From Anaeramoeba flamelloides (lineage: Eukaryota > Metamonada > Anaeramoebidae), in assembly GCA_027625915.1 (NCBI GenBank), contig JANTQA010000023.1, forward strand, positions 22,754,001-22,818,000: 64,000 nt of DNA, given 5' to 3'. The position numbers and the translations under genes are program-made. This document shows positions 10,956 to 22,806 of the stretch, in pieces; position 1 is the stretch's first letter, and the number at the start of each line of letters is the position of its first letter. Below the pieces are notes generated by a model that did not search any database, was not told where the DNA came from, and saw nothing but the letters and a program-made list of their open reading frames with translations.

Positions 10956-12166
10956 TTTTTGTAGACTTAAATAGAAGAAAAACATTTTCCAATTTTTTTT
11001 TCTGTATGAAAAAATACACATATATTAACATATAAGCATGTTATTCACCATAACCACTATCTCTCCTTTCGTTTTCTTTCTTTTTTAATTTTATTTTTTT
11101 TTACTTCCTTTCTTTCATATTTATTTTTTTTGTTTTAATGAAAATTTAAAGATAATAAAAACAAATAAAGAAAAAAAGGAGGGATTAATTTCAATTATTT
11201 TTCTTTTAATTTAGTATTTTTTTTTTTTTTCAATCTATTACTAGATTTTTGGCAAAAAATAATTTGATTTGAATAATTATCATTTTTTTGTTGTTATTAA
11301 CATTTTGTGAAATATTAATATCTGGTGATTCCATTTCATAAATTTAATAATTAAGATTTTCGTTTAGAATTTAATATATATATATATTTATACTTTATCA
11401 ATTATAATTTCTAAAACCATTAAAAGAATATGATAAATTTACAAGTTTTGAACTAAAAAAATCATCATTTTATAAATTCAAACTTTTTGGTATTAAAATA
11501 TTCACGAAATTATTAAAAGAATCATAAACAGAATAAAAAACAAACTTTTGTTATTACTATTTTGTTTTGCATTGAGTAGTCCTCAAAAGAATCATTTTTA
11601 TAACATAATCTAGTAGTTAAAAAAAAATTATTTGTACAGTAGTTCAAATACACAAGATCAAAGTCTAAAACCTGTGTTTTCAATAAAATACTTACTTTTT
11701 TCTTTATCTTGTTTCAATACAACATCTAATCCACTATACGATATTATTCCTTAAGTGTAAATCAATTTGGATGATTATTCCAATATTTTTGAAGTAAATT
11801 TTAACCTATGAATTGAATTTGGTAAAATTTTAAGTTGATTTCCCTTTCAAGAAATTTTGGTTTTTTTTAAGTCGGGAGAACTATTATTGTCAAAAAGAAT
11901 TTATTAAAGTAGTAATAAAATTTTATAAATAATCTGAGAATTAGTACCAATTAAAAACTAGTCAACATGTGATATGCGATCGATCTCAAAAAATTGACAA
12001 TGAAAAACAAGGATATTTTTAGAAAATATCACTAAAGAGTGACACTCGATTTCCAATTTGAATTGTTCTAATAAATAGTTCTGAAAATAAAAGTGTTGGT
12101 TTATATAGTGTCTCACTTTTGAACTTTTTTAGATCAAATTTTTTTTTTATATTTTTAGTTTCTTAA

Positions 12167-12919
12167 GGGATTAGCGTCTACCAATTAGAAGCCTAGGATC
12201 AAAGTATGTTGTTTATTGGGTACCTAACTACATTCGTGCTACATGGTTCAAATGTCTCTAAAAAATCGATTGGTCAAGTAGTAATATTTGTTGATCTCAT
12301 CAATTAGAAATGATCTAAGTATATGTAAAAAACCCAGCAATTTCAGAATAAAATCTGCATTTTTCAATAAATTTAGAGGTTTAATTACCGATATTCAGAC
12401 TCCAAAGTCACAAAATATCTTTCTTAAATTTGTGGCGAAATGTAGATTAGTTACTAAAGAATTCGTTTTTTTAGAAAAATTAAATAATTAACCAATAAAT
12501 TTTTTTGACAAATTATTTCTCAAATATTGGAAATATAATTGATGCTACAAGTAGCTTTATCAAAAGCAAACAAAACTAATCAGTCTTTGTGTTTTTATGT
12601 TGATGATTATTGAGCCAATCTTTGAAATTCAAGAATTATAAAAAAATAGTTACTTTTGGAAGTTCTAAATCAAAATTATTAAATACTGGAATACTGTATT
12701 TTGGGTTTTTATTTTTAGATTGAGAAAAGGAATTAAAAAAAATAATTTTCAAAATGAAACTTTTTTAATAGTGATCATTAGTAAAAAATGTAATAATTTA
12801 TTGTGCAAAAGATTTATAATAGATTTTTTAGAGCTATTTGAGCCATATGACAAAAATACCATTTACACACAATTACAACATATTTTGATTCTAGAGAAAT
12901 GAATGGTGACGCTAATCCC
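12167..12919. mobile_element. 753-bp non-autonomous element flanked by TTAA, copy 1
   Basis: Terminal inverted repeats GGGATTAGCGTC (12167-12178) and GACGCTAATCCC (12908-12919) are perfect. Each is flanked by TTAA (12163-12166 and 12920-12923), consistent with a TTAA target-site duplication as in piggyBac-type elements. The termini start GGG rather than the CCY usual for piggyBac, so the superfamily is uncertain. A second, more diverged copy is at 51781-52550. Internal open frames are short and not shared, so it appears non-autonomous. Confidence 0.7.
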
Positions 12920-14440
12920 TTAAGTAAGCTATTTTTTCAGAAAAGAATGTTACAAAATTAGGACTTTTAATTAGTAAAAATAGTAACAAAATAACAAAAA
13001 ATTAAATTATATCAAAATAAATTGATTGAGCACTTAAAGAAAACCAATTTGTATTAAATTGAAAAAATTAAACCTTTGGAAATTTAAAAAAAGAAACAAG
13101 TAATATTTTTTTTTTCAAATTTGATTTTATGATCAAAATTGATAATTCTTTTTATTGGTTGAATTTTTTTTCAAAGTGATCCTATGGAATTTTATTTTTG
13201 TTATATGAATTTTATCAACCAAAAGAAGTACAATTTCACAAGATCATTTTACTACATTTCAAGTCACTCCTCGGGTTGGGAAAATACAAAGTTAGTGACT
13301 TAAGCTTGAAACAACAATTTTCTCTCAATAAACACTATTAATCTGAAAAAAATTGTGAATATTTTATCTTTCATTTTTTGAATTTCCTTAATGGTTAATA
13401 GAACTTTAGAAACCCAATTCAGGTTTAATGATTGTTCATTGTTGGTTTTGTTGATCTTTTAATTGGAAACTTTCACTACAAAAAAACAAGCTTTTTATTT
13501 TGAAACACAAGTATTACCAAGTCTAAGTGGATTACATTAGCAATGGTAAAACATGTGTTCATTCCAAAAAAGGCCAATATTATCAATATTTGTACTCATA
13601 AGTAAAAATTTAAAGATGATTTAAAAAAAAATGAAATTTATCAAAAAGAAAAAATTTTTTTCTCCTTTTTGACTAATCATAACAAAACGCTAAAATTTTT
13701 CAAAACAAATTTAATTGAAGTTTTTCGTTTACCTATACCAATAAAGAAACCATACATAAAATCTGATCTTGAGTTTTTAAACCCTGTAATTCCCTTTGAA
13801 ACAAATTATAAGCACTACCAGCCCAATAACCCTTTGATTACTAATTTTTCAAGATTTGATCTTCTTATTTAAAACTGTATTCTTTTAGAAAATCAATTAA
13901 CTAAAAGTAAGTAATTGGATTAGTTCAACTCACAAACCATTCAATTAATCAATTTCTGATGTATTTTTATTGAAATGTAATTAATTTCAAAATCTAACTC
14001 CTCAAAAGCAGTCAAAAAATTATAATGATATTTTTTAAATTAAAATAGTCACAATATTAATTTGGGTAGGTTTGAGTTAATTTCAACTTGATTAAAAAAA
14101 CCAATTCTACCCATGTTAATAAAAACCTTTTCTGGATGAAAGACTTTATTTGTAAAATTTAATAACTTAGATTTCAAATGTATTTCTAAGGAATTATTTT
14201 TTTTTAAATTTTTTGCTTGCTTTCTCTCTAAAATTATTTGTCTAAACTTTTTTTTTATTTTCTTACTTTGAATTCAATTTGCTTTTGTAAAAAAGAAAAA
14301 AGAAACACGAACAAAAAGAAATACACCATTCTGAGGATCCTTCTATTGTTTAATTTGAAAATTTTTTTCTTACTTTCAACTCATCAACAGATTATCAACA
14401 TACCTATCGAAGAATTTGGCAGAGCAAAAAACAAACAATT

Positions 14441-16567
14441 ATGGAAATTCAACACGAGCCAAGTCTTGAACCAATATTTAAAACAGCGGTAAAGGTACCG
14501 TGCCTTGTTAAGTATGATAATGGTCATTCAATTGACACATTATTTTTAAATGAAGACACGAGCATCAATAATGAATCTTCCGTCTCTCAAGAAATTTCTT
14601 TTGATAATGAAGAAAAGTTCGTTTATTCGCCAGATTTGGATTTAACAAGTGACTACGATCCAATTAATATCTCTCAATTACCCCTTTCGAACATGGATTT
14701 AAAAAAAAAAGAACAGGGCAATTTGCAACAAAACCACAGCTCAAACAATATTTTAGATTTTCCCCAAACCTTTATCCGCACCATTGACATCACCGTAAAC
14801 AGAAAAAATGAAACAAACAATCTTCAAAACATGAATTCAAAGAGTGTGAAAGATCAAAAAAATACTCACAACTATTCTGAGGAGGACAAGATTTCAAATC
14901 TAATGTTACCAAATTTTTTAGAGACGAAAAACCAATGGCTAAATAACAATGGTGAATCATCCTCATCTTCTTTTTCTTCATTTTACCCTATTAATTCTGA
15001 AATCTTTAATTCGAGTGTGTGTGTTTCAGAGCAAGTGGAAGAAGACAAGATCTTCAAGAATGAATCCAATGAAATTCAAAATTATTTAAATTTGGATAGA
15101 TGCTCTAAACCAAACGACGATCAAGAAACTTTAAAAAAGAATACTTTTAAAAAGCCACTGTCTGACTCTGAGTTGAAACCAAGCACTGATCAGTTTTCAG
15201 CACACTACCCACAAACCAAAATAAACAATAAACAAAATGAAGATGATAATGTGCTTGTCAACAAAATGAGAAATTTATTATTCCAAATCCGAAATGAAGA
15301 ACACAAGGCAATTTTACAATCCCTACAATCGAATTATTTGAAAGAAAGACAAAGTATTGGGACTTCTAGACAGTCTTGGATCACACGATATCATAGCCAA
15401 AATTTTACAAAGGATCCAAATCATAGCCAAAAGAACTCTGAAGATCTAATAAAAATTCATAAACAATTCGATTTGCTTCTGGAAAGTCTCGAGGTGAAAA
15501 TCTTCAAATCATTAAAACAATTTGAATCTCATTTTTTATCTTCACAACATAATAATAATAATAAAAATAATAATAATAATGCCGATGATAGTAAATCGAA
15601 AAACAAGGTTAAGAACAAAAAGAAAAAGCATAAAAAAACCAAATATTCATTTCAAAATCAACACAGAAAAAGAAAAAAAAAACAAAAAAAACACGATTTC
15701 AAAAAACAGCATCTTTCTCAAAAAGAAAGTCTCGGTAAAGAATTAAAAAAAAGAAGATATTTAAATTCAAAAAAAAGTTCAAAATTGAAAAAAAATAAAT
15801 ATTTTCATAATCGTCAAATGGAGAAAAAAGATCTAAAAAAAGCAAAAAAAAGAATCAAAGAGAAACTAAGGAAGAACCACAAATTTAAAAAATTTGAAAA
15901 GATCAATTTAAAAAGATCAAGAAAAAAAAAGAATTTTCAAAATAAAATGAAAAATAAAGAAAAAGAAAGAGAAAGAGAAAGAGAAATAGACCGTAAGATA
16001 GAAAGAGAAATAGGGAAGAGAAAAGATAAAGACAAAATTAATTCTATTTTTAAGAAAAAGATAAAAAAAACCAATTCCAAAAAAAGAAAAGTTAATTATT
16101 TGTCGGATAATTTGTTGTTGAAAAAAAAAAATAATTTGAAAACAAAAAATAGACTCAAAGATAAAAATTTTTTAAAAAGAAAAGAGAAAATTTATGATAT
16201 TGACTGGTTTCAAACAACCGACTCAGACTCTTTTGATAGCGACGAACTTGATTCGCTTTTAGAAAGCCTTTCAGATAGCCTTTCAGAAATTGGTGGCGAT
16301 GAATTTGATAAAAAAAGATCCAAAAAGAAAAAATTAATAAAAAGAGCTAGATTAGATCCCAACGCTAAAATGATTTTAAATAATTGGATCACAGAAAGGG
16401 TAACTTCAGAAAATGGACCTTACGCCACCAAGGAAGAAAAAAATAAATTGGCAGAAGAATCGAGAATTTCTGTGAAGCAAATTACCGCATATTTGGGGAA
16501 CGCTCGGAATAAAATTAAAATTCAAGTCAAAAAGGGGAAAATCGAAAGGCCCATTTGGCTTTATTAA
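14441..16567 (+). CDS. TALE-like homeodomain protein, 708 aa
   Basis: Single exon. The last 74 residues hold a homeodomain of the TALE/KN type (about 637-694). It has helix 1 around NNWITERV, the three-residue-longer loop carrying GPYATKEEK (the PYP position of TALE proteins), and a recognition helix ending LGNARNKI. Asn51 and Arg53 of the standard numbering are kept, but the usual Trp48-Phe49 is replaced by Tyr-Leu. TALE proteins bind DNA as transcription regulators in the nucleus. Residues 1-370 are low in order and rich in S, N and E. Residues about 369-380 are Asn-rich, and about 385-610 are extremely Lys/Arg-rich and would give a strong nuclear, nucleic-acid-binding character. A Ser/Asp/Glu cluster precedes the homeodomain. 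ATG 14441 is the first in frame after an upstream stop. A possible acceptor at about 14390 leaves an upstream non-coding exon possible. Identity of the class is firm, targets unknown. Confidence 0.85.
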   Translation: MEIQHEPSLEPIFKTAVKVPCLVKYDNGHSIDTLFLNEDTSINNESSVSQEISFDNEEKFVYSPDLDLTSDYDPINISQLPLSNMDLKKKEQGNLQQNHSSNNILDFPQTFIRTIDITVNRKNETNNLQNMNSKSVKDQKNTHNYSEEDKISNLMLPNFLETKNQWLNNNGESSSSSFSSFYPINSEIFNSSVCVSEQVEEDKIFKNESNEIQNYLNLDRCSKPNDDQETLKKNTFKKPLSDSELKPSTDQFSAHYPQTKINNKQNEDDNVLVNKMRNLLFQIRNEEHKAILQSLQSNYLKERQSIGTSRQSWITRYHSQNFTKDPNHSQKNSEDLIKIHKQFDLLLESLEVKIFKSLKQFESHFLSSQHNNNNKNNNNNADDSKSKNKVKNKKKKHKKTKYSFQNQHRKRKKKQKKHDFKKQHLSQKESLGKELKKRRYLNSKKSSKLKKNKYFHNRQMEKKDLKKAKKRIKEKLRKNHKFKKFEKINLKRSRKKKNFQNKMKNKEKEREREREIDRKIEREIGKRKDKDKINSIFKKKIKKTNSKKRKVNYLSDNLLLKKKNNLKTKNRLKDKNFLKRKEKIYDIDWFQTTDSDSFDSDELDSLLESLSDSLSEIGGDEFDKKRSKKKKLIKRARLDPNAKMILNNWITERVTSENGPYATKEEKNKLAEESRISVKQITAYLGNARNKIKIQVKKGKIERPIWLY

Positions 16568-16984
16568 CATTAACATTTTCTTTTCTTTTTCATTATTTTC
16601 TCTATTTTTCTTTTCTCTTCCCCTTTCTCTTTCTTTTCTTTTCTTTTCCATTATTTTATGTGTTTTAAATTTATGATCGTAAATTTTAGAAATCCATTGG
16701 CGATAGGGGTTAAATCTCATTTTGTAAAAGTTTTTTACAGATTTAAATACTATATTTTGAATTCAATTACATGAATATCAAACAGCACTATTGCAATAAC
16801 TGAAATTTATATTTTGTCATTTCTTTTAAACTCTTTTTTTATTGAATAAAAGTTGAATATTTAGATTTACATTTGAAAACTTTTAAAACCTTTTCTTTTT
16901 AATATTTTTATTTTTATTTTTATTTCTCCTTGATCAAAAAAAAAGACTACTATTTGTTGCAAAATAAAAGGAACATAATTTTCA

Positions 16985-17190
16985 TTCGGCTTTCCAAAAA
17001 TAGATTTAAAAATTATCGAAAATTTTCAAATTTTTAATTCTGGAAACAATCTTAAATTATTAATTCCCTCATTTAGAATGTTGAATTAGTGATGATTTAT
17101 TTTAATTATTCAGAGGTGTTTTTTTTTTTTTTTTTTTGGATAGCTGAATGAAAATTTTGATTATTTTATTTTACAATTAACAGTACCAAG
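16985..17190 (+). repeat. repeat family P, copy 1
   Basis: Matches 33995-34195 through CAAATTTTTAATTCTG, a GAGGTGTTTTTTTTTT run and a right block ATTTTATTTTACAATTAACA. Short, non-coding, of unknown type. The two copies lie in the same orientation. Confidence 0.5.
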
Positions 17191-19668
17191 AAAAAGCAAA
17201 GAATTCAATTCTTCATTTTTTTTTGTTTAATAGTATTGATTAAAAAAAAAAAAAAAAAACTTGATTTAAATTTTTTTATTTTGATTTAAGAAAATAAATG
17301 TATTGCTTTGTTTTAAATATTTATTTTATTTTCAAAATACTTTATGAATAGAATTAATGACTATTTAACGATGAGAGTAACTGTTTAATTTGGAATCGAA
17401 AATACAAAAACTAACTATTGATTCTTGTTAAAGTGAATACAATCTGTTATTGAAGAATTAATTGTTTTTTTGTTTTTTCGAAAAAATAAATATTTGTTTT
17501 ATTTTATTTAAGGTTTCTTTTTTGTTATTTTTGTAAAATACACCAAACATGGAAGTTCTTATTAAAGGTAGTCTATATTTCCTAAAAAATATTTATTAAA
17601 TAAGACAATTAAAAAATATTTAATAATTACACACCAGAACAGAAAATTAAACGAATAACAATGTTCTTATCTGTATTTAAAAGAATTTGGTTGTGTGATA
17701 ATTAAAAATAGAATAAAAAAGAAAAAGTTAAAAAAAATAAAAAGTAAAATAATCGTCTTTGAGAAAAAAAAAAATAGTTTAATACTACAATAACATATTC
17801 TATTCTGTTAAATAAATCTTAATACTTAATATACGAATTATTTTATTTTTTTTCAATTAATTCATGAAAAAATGGCAAAATAATCTTTTTTTTTTAAGAC
17901 ATAATTATATTGGAAAACTCTTTATCAAAGATCTTTGTCGGTCTATACTCTAATAATTTAGAGTAATAGTCGAATTTTTAATTGTTAATTGTTTTATTTT
18001 TAATAATTATTTTTAGTTACTTGAAAAAGCCTCTAATTTTCAAAAAAGAATTGTAATTTTTAGTAAATTGGAGTTTCATCTTTATTTTTTAATAACCAAT
18101 TATCAATTTTTATTTCAAAATTGGTATTCTAAAGATATTTCTATTAATGTAACTCAACTGTTTTGGATGTATAGAGGTGAAAAATAAAATTAAAATCAAA
18201 TATATATATTAATCTTGTTCTTCAAATTTTTTTTAGTTGAGTTAGCGAATTTCAAAAAAGATTCGTTTAAAAATTTGAAATTGATATTGTGAATACAGAT
18301 TAAAAATAAATAAAACTTTTAAGATTTTTTTTTAATTCTCAAATTTTATTTTTTTTTGTTAACTTTATTCTTTTAATTCCAAGAATACATCTACACATAC
18401 TATCTGATTTGGAATACAGAATTATCTCATACAATTTTCTATCTATTTAATATAAAATATTACCCATCAAGAAAAATAAATTCGATTAATTTTTGATCCT
18501 AATTCATATAACAGTATATATTGACTAGATATTTAATTTGGATCTTACTCTTCATCTTTTTTTGATAACGTGATGATTCAATTTAAAAAATTGGTAAACT
18601 CAAATTATCAAGTTATACATAATTTTTTTTTTTGATTATTCTTCCAGTTGCTTTTTATTTTTCCCAAACAAGAATTTTTTATTTATTTTTTTTTGGATTA
18701 AAAAGTTGGTTTGTTCAGGCTTTTCTTTTATGATTATCGATGTAAATACAAATTTTATTATTTCTCGTATTTCTAAAGTATCTAATTTTTGTTGAAAGAA
18801 TCTAGTAATACCAAAAAAGTGTGATTTTTTTTTCTTTTTTGATTTCAAGAAAATGAATCTTTGAAAGTTATTCTATTCATAAACCCGGAATATAAAATCA
18901 AGTTAAGTGGAATATTAATACTGATTGAATCAATTACTATGGTTATTATTATAAAAACTGTTCATAAATATATAACAAAAAAATAAAAAATAATTCTACT
19001 TTTTTTGAATAAACATATTGAATTAATTTTAATAAAACACACAAATATTCTCAGAACACAGATCATTTTTTAAAACATAAAATACAGTTTTAAGTTATGT
19101 ATTCCCTTATGCAATTTAATTGAGATTAAAACCTCTTTGGGGAAACTCCTCATCAGATTATAAAGACAAAAATAAAAACCAATACAGGGAATAAAAAAGA
19201 ATGTGATCTAATTGATATCTGAAAAAGTGATATTTTTAATAAAAGTAATTAAAAACACAACTAAGTAAATTAAAATATTCTTTAAAAATGAATAAATTAT
19301 TAAGAACACTTTTGAATATTGGAATATTTTTATAGATTTGAATAGAAATCAGGAAATTTCAAAATTAATTTATAAACATTTTTTAAAAATAGTTTAATAT
19401 ATAAAGTTCATTATTAAACTATAAGATAATTATTAACAAACAAAATTCATAATATTTATAGAGTTGAGATAAAATAAATTTAAAAAAAAATTTGATCTTT
19501 CAAGAAAATTTTCAAAAAATCCTGGAGGTGTTTGAAATATACCTAAAAATACTAAATAAGAAATATAACTGATTTTTTTTAAATAATTTAACAACATTTT
19601 TTAATGAAATTTAAAGCAATTCGGGTGTTCAGATATTAATGTTTGAAGTGAAATTTTAATTTCACTTG

Positions 19669-19671
<3 letters not shown>

Positions 19672-19710
<39 letters not shown>
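19672..19710. repeat. TA dinucleotide microsatellite
   Basis: Uninterrupted TA repeats directly left of the 19711-20293 element. A similar tract continues at 20294-20324 on its right side. Probably expanded from the TA target site. Confidence 0.85.
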
Positions 19711-19719
<9 letters not shown>

Positions 19720-20290
19720 CCAAAAAAGTGGGGCATTTTTTTTTTACATTTCATAAAAAATAATCTTTTTTAGTGATGTTAATCATTCATCAACTATACC
19801 AAATTAAGTTTAATATTTATATCGATTAAGTAAACCACTTATGTATTTAATTCAAAGCATGTTAGTTGAAATATTCCCAAAAAATGAAAAAAAAAATAGC
19901 ACTTTTTTGGTTAAAGCAATGTACGACCAATTTCAATAAAAAACCGGAAATATGGAAAGGGGACAAATGATTTTTTAAACACAAAAACGCGGTTATATGT
20001 TTTTAATTAAATTGTAAAATTTGTTGAGATTATACAAGTTATGAAAATTGTTTTTTCCATCAAAAACAAAATAATAAACACCAATTTTCACCCCAAAAAA
20101 TATCTGATAAAATCGAGATCATAAATTTTAATATATTTTATTTCTGCATAACAATACTAAGAAACAAATTGAATTATTATCAAGAATCTATAAATGGTGG
20201 TTAATGATTTTATGTGTTTAAATCCTTTTTTGTAGAATGGGTTATATGAATATATTTAAAAATAAATTTGCCCCACATTCTTGGAAATAG

Positions 20291-20293
<3 letters not shown>
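19711..20293. mobile_element. 583-bp TA-flanked inverted-repeat element
   Basis: Ends are inverted: AAGGTATTTCCAAAAAAGTG at the left and the complement of AAGCTATTTCCAAGAATGTG at the right, each continuing into GGGCA. Long (TA)n tracts abut both ends, fitting insertion at TA as for Tc1/mariner relatives. The interior is non-coding, so this is a MITE or internally decayed copy. The terminal CCAAAAA...GGGGCA pattern resembles the ends of the Tc1-type element at 59209-60696. Confidence 0.65.
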
Positions 20294-20328
<35 letters not shown>

Positions 20329-20795
20329 TTTTCTACTTTAATCTCTCTATGGGGTTTTTCTTAGATTAGGGTTATATTTGGAGGCCCTAAGACTTGTAAG
20401 AGTAAATATGAGTGTATACCTTATTTTTTAGAATGGTAAAAGGTGTTTGTATTTTATCAGGTTGGGTAATGATGAAGCTAGATTAAATCAACCCTTTTTT
20501 TGTGAATCGCTTGTTAAATAATGTTATATTTAATTTAAACCATCTTAGAGTAATTTATATGTCCACTTGATTGGATATTACTAAAATATTGTTTGAGATG
20601 TTAAAATATCATCTCAAATTTTTTAGAAATAATACCTCTTTCGAACTTTTTGATACAAAGAAATTTTTTCAGTTTTCAAATATCATCAACAATAACCTTG
20701 AATGCTATAGTCATTGAAGATACCAGTTATTTTTGACATAATATGAGTTGAATAGTATTTCGAAAAAATATCCAATTTTTATACTTTTCTGCTTT

Positions 20796-22397
20796 TATAT
20801 GTCCCTACTACCCAAAAAACACTAAAAATGAAAAACTGATCAAATACTTTTCATTTAATACAATTAAAAAAACAAAATGATAAAATCAAAATAAATAAAG
20901 TTTCAAATTAGCTTTTTCTTGAAAACATTTTTTGCCAAAATCATTGAATTCAAACTTGAAATTATGTATATTTTTAGATACACTATCTTGTTTTAACTGG
21001 TGTTATTTGTATAAAATCGAAAAATTAAGCTTATTATAATTTTCGAGGGGTGATATTTTTAATATCACTCAGAGGGAATTCTAATGAGCTTATTTTTTCG
21101 ATTTTATACAAATTGCAAGAGTTATAATTTGATAGGTGGAAATTTATCAAAGTTATCATTGATCAAAAATTAAACAATTACTAAAAAAAATGAAAAATGA
21201 AACTTTATTTTCAATAAGTTTATTTTTCAAAAAACAAAACAATAAAAATCTAAAAGAATTCTAATTTATTGTAGAGATTCATACTTTCTAATTTTTATTT
21301 CTTCTTCTTCTTCTTCTGGTATTCTTCTTTATAATTACTTCTTTTCTTTTTATTTGTTTTATGATTTATCTCCATTTTATTTCTCATTAGTAATTTCGTA
21401 TGCATTTGATTGGTTTCTTGTTCTTGCTCTCTATAGACTATTAAGTTAAATGAGGTGAATACATTTTCTAACATTTCAACTTCCTCACAGGTTTAATAAT
21501 AAGTTTTTTTAATTGATAATATGCTTTGTTTTTATTATTCATCAGAATAGTAAAAAAAAATTCTTGCAACTTTTTTCTGATGAATGAATTTTAACTTAGA
21601 GTATTAATAATGCAAATTCCTCCATTTTATTCATTTTATTCAGGAATGCTGCTATTAATTTATTTGTTTTCAAAATGTACTCTAAGTACTCAAATTAAAG
21701 GAGTCAGATTATTTTAAGACTATCCAAGAATAATTCTAATCCAAAATATATGATAACTAGTTATCATTGATCTAAGCAAAATCCCTAAAGTTTATTTAGA
21801 CCATGACTCTTTATTTTTCATAACTTTTAGAGTCTTCAAATCAAGTCTACAAGTTATCATTATTAACAAAAAATAACTTTACCGTTTTCATAAACCTTAA
21901 AAAACGAAAGAGAAAGGGTTAATAAAGAATCCAGTCTACAGTATAAGTTATTTAACATTTAATTGTAGGCATGTTATTTTCTGTCATTTTTTTATCCTAG
22001 ATCCCGCAAAAAAGATAACTCATTTACAAAAACAAATTCTAAATTATGGGAATTTTCTTTTCACAAAAGGGACTAATTTGGTCTTCAAATATTTTTTTTT
22101 TGAGTTTTAAATGGTAAAATTAAAAAAAAGTTAAACTAATAAGATAAACTCTCTGGAAAACCTTTCTAATTTAATATATTAACTTATTCTTTGATTTCAA
22201 GCTTTTCTCAACCCCAATTTTACAAAAAAATAAAAAAGTGCACAGTAATTTCAAAAAAATTTTTCGATATTCAAAAGTTGAGAGTGTTTTTATTCTAAAA
22301 AAAATTATCACAGTGGTTAATGCAATTAATTTATGTTCTTAATTTCGAAAAATATTAATCAGAAAAAAATAATGCCTAATTTTGTTAAGGACATATA
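20796..22397 (-). mobile_element. family Q element, reverse copy, split by an insertion
   Basis: Reverse-orientation relative of 6194-6775. The left part (20796-20998) begins ATATGTCCCTACTACCC, and the right part (22016-22397) ends AAGGACATAT. The two parts join seamlessly when compared with the intact copy. TAACT occurs at both sides of the intervening 20999-22015 segment and may be its 5-bp target duplication. Confidence 0.6.
20999..22015. mobile_element. ~1-kb insertion inside the family Q element
   Basis: Sequence absent from the uninterrupted family Q copy. It opens with a hairpin whose arms, 21007-21034 and 21084-21115, share TTTGTATAAAATCGAAAAA. On the minus strand at about 21485-21295 there is an open stretch of some 60 codons with Glu/Gln/Lys/Asn-rich composition (including YREQEQETNQMHTK), ending in a Lys run and TAA. 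It could be a captured exon or chance. The type of insertion is unknown. Confidence 0.35.
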
Positions 22398-22806
22398 AAA
22401 AAAAAATTAATTATTTTCTATCAGTAAAATTACAAATTTTACCAATAAATTCTCGATGAACACTTGGATTTATTAAAAGTTCCATTGAAAGTTTTAGTGT
22501 ATTTAAATAGTTAATAAATTAATGAGAGATCATTAATTATGGAAGTTGTTCTATAATTTAGAAAGAAACACCAGACAAAGTTAAAAACAAGAAAAAAAAA
22601 ATTAAACTAAAAATTTAACTAACAAATAAATAAATAAATACAATTGAATTCAATTTATTTCTAAATTTAGTCTGAATTAAATTATAATTTTAAAGTGTTT
22701 TTTTTTTTTTTTATAAAAATTATATATTATTATGTGAAAAAAAAAAAAAACTTAATAAAAATAGTCTTGTATTGATAAATTTCTTATTAAATTATTTACT
22801 TTTTGG

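Larger units (their letters stand above)
9961..14440. other. intergenic region between kinase and homeobox genes
   Basis: About 4.5 kb of AT-rich DNA holding one copy of repeat family R and one TTAA-flanked element, described separately. Short open frames at 10625-10810, 12288-12491, 12720-12902 and 13669-13872 lie in repeats or have no coding character. Otherwise poly-A/T runs only. Confidence 0.5.
16568..22806. other. long intergenic region with repeats
   Basis: About 6.2 kb without a convincing gene. It holds a repeat shared with 34010-34175, a TA-flanked inverted-repeat element (19711-20293) and a split family Q element (20796-22397), each listed separately. 17200-19650 shows nothing but AT-rich sequence and homopolymer runs. 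Confidence 0.5.

Noticed and set aside
12288-12902. Two short open frames (67 and 60 codons)
   Set aside because: They lie inside the TTAA-flanked element, and the frames are not preserved in its second copy.
14238-14492. 84-codon frame overlapping the homeobox gene start
   Set aside because: Different frame from the homeodomain protein, hydrophobic AT-rich codons, and no motif.
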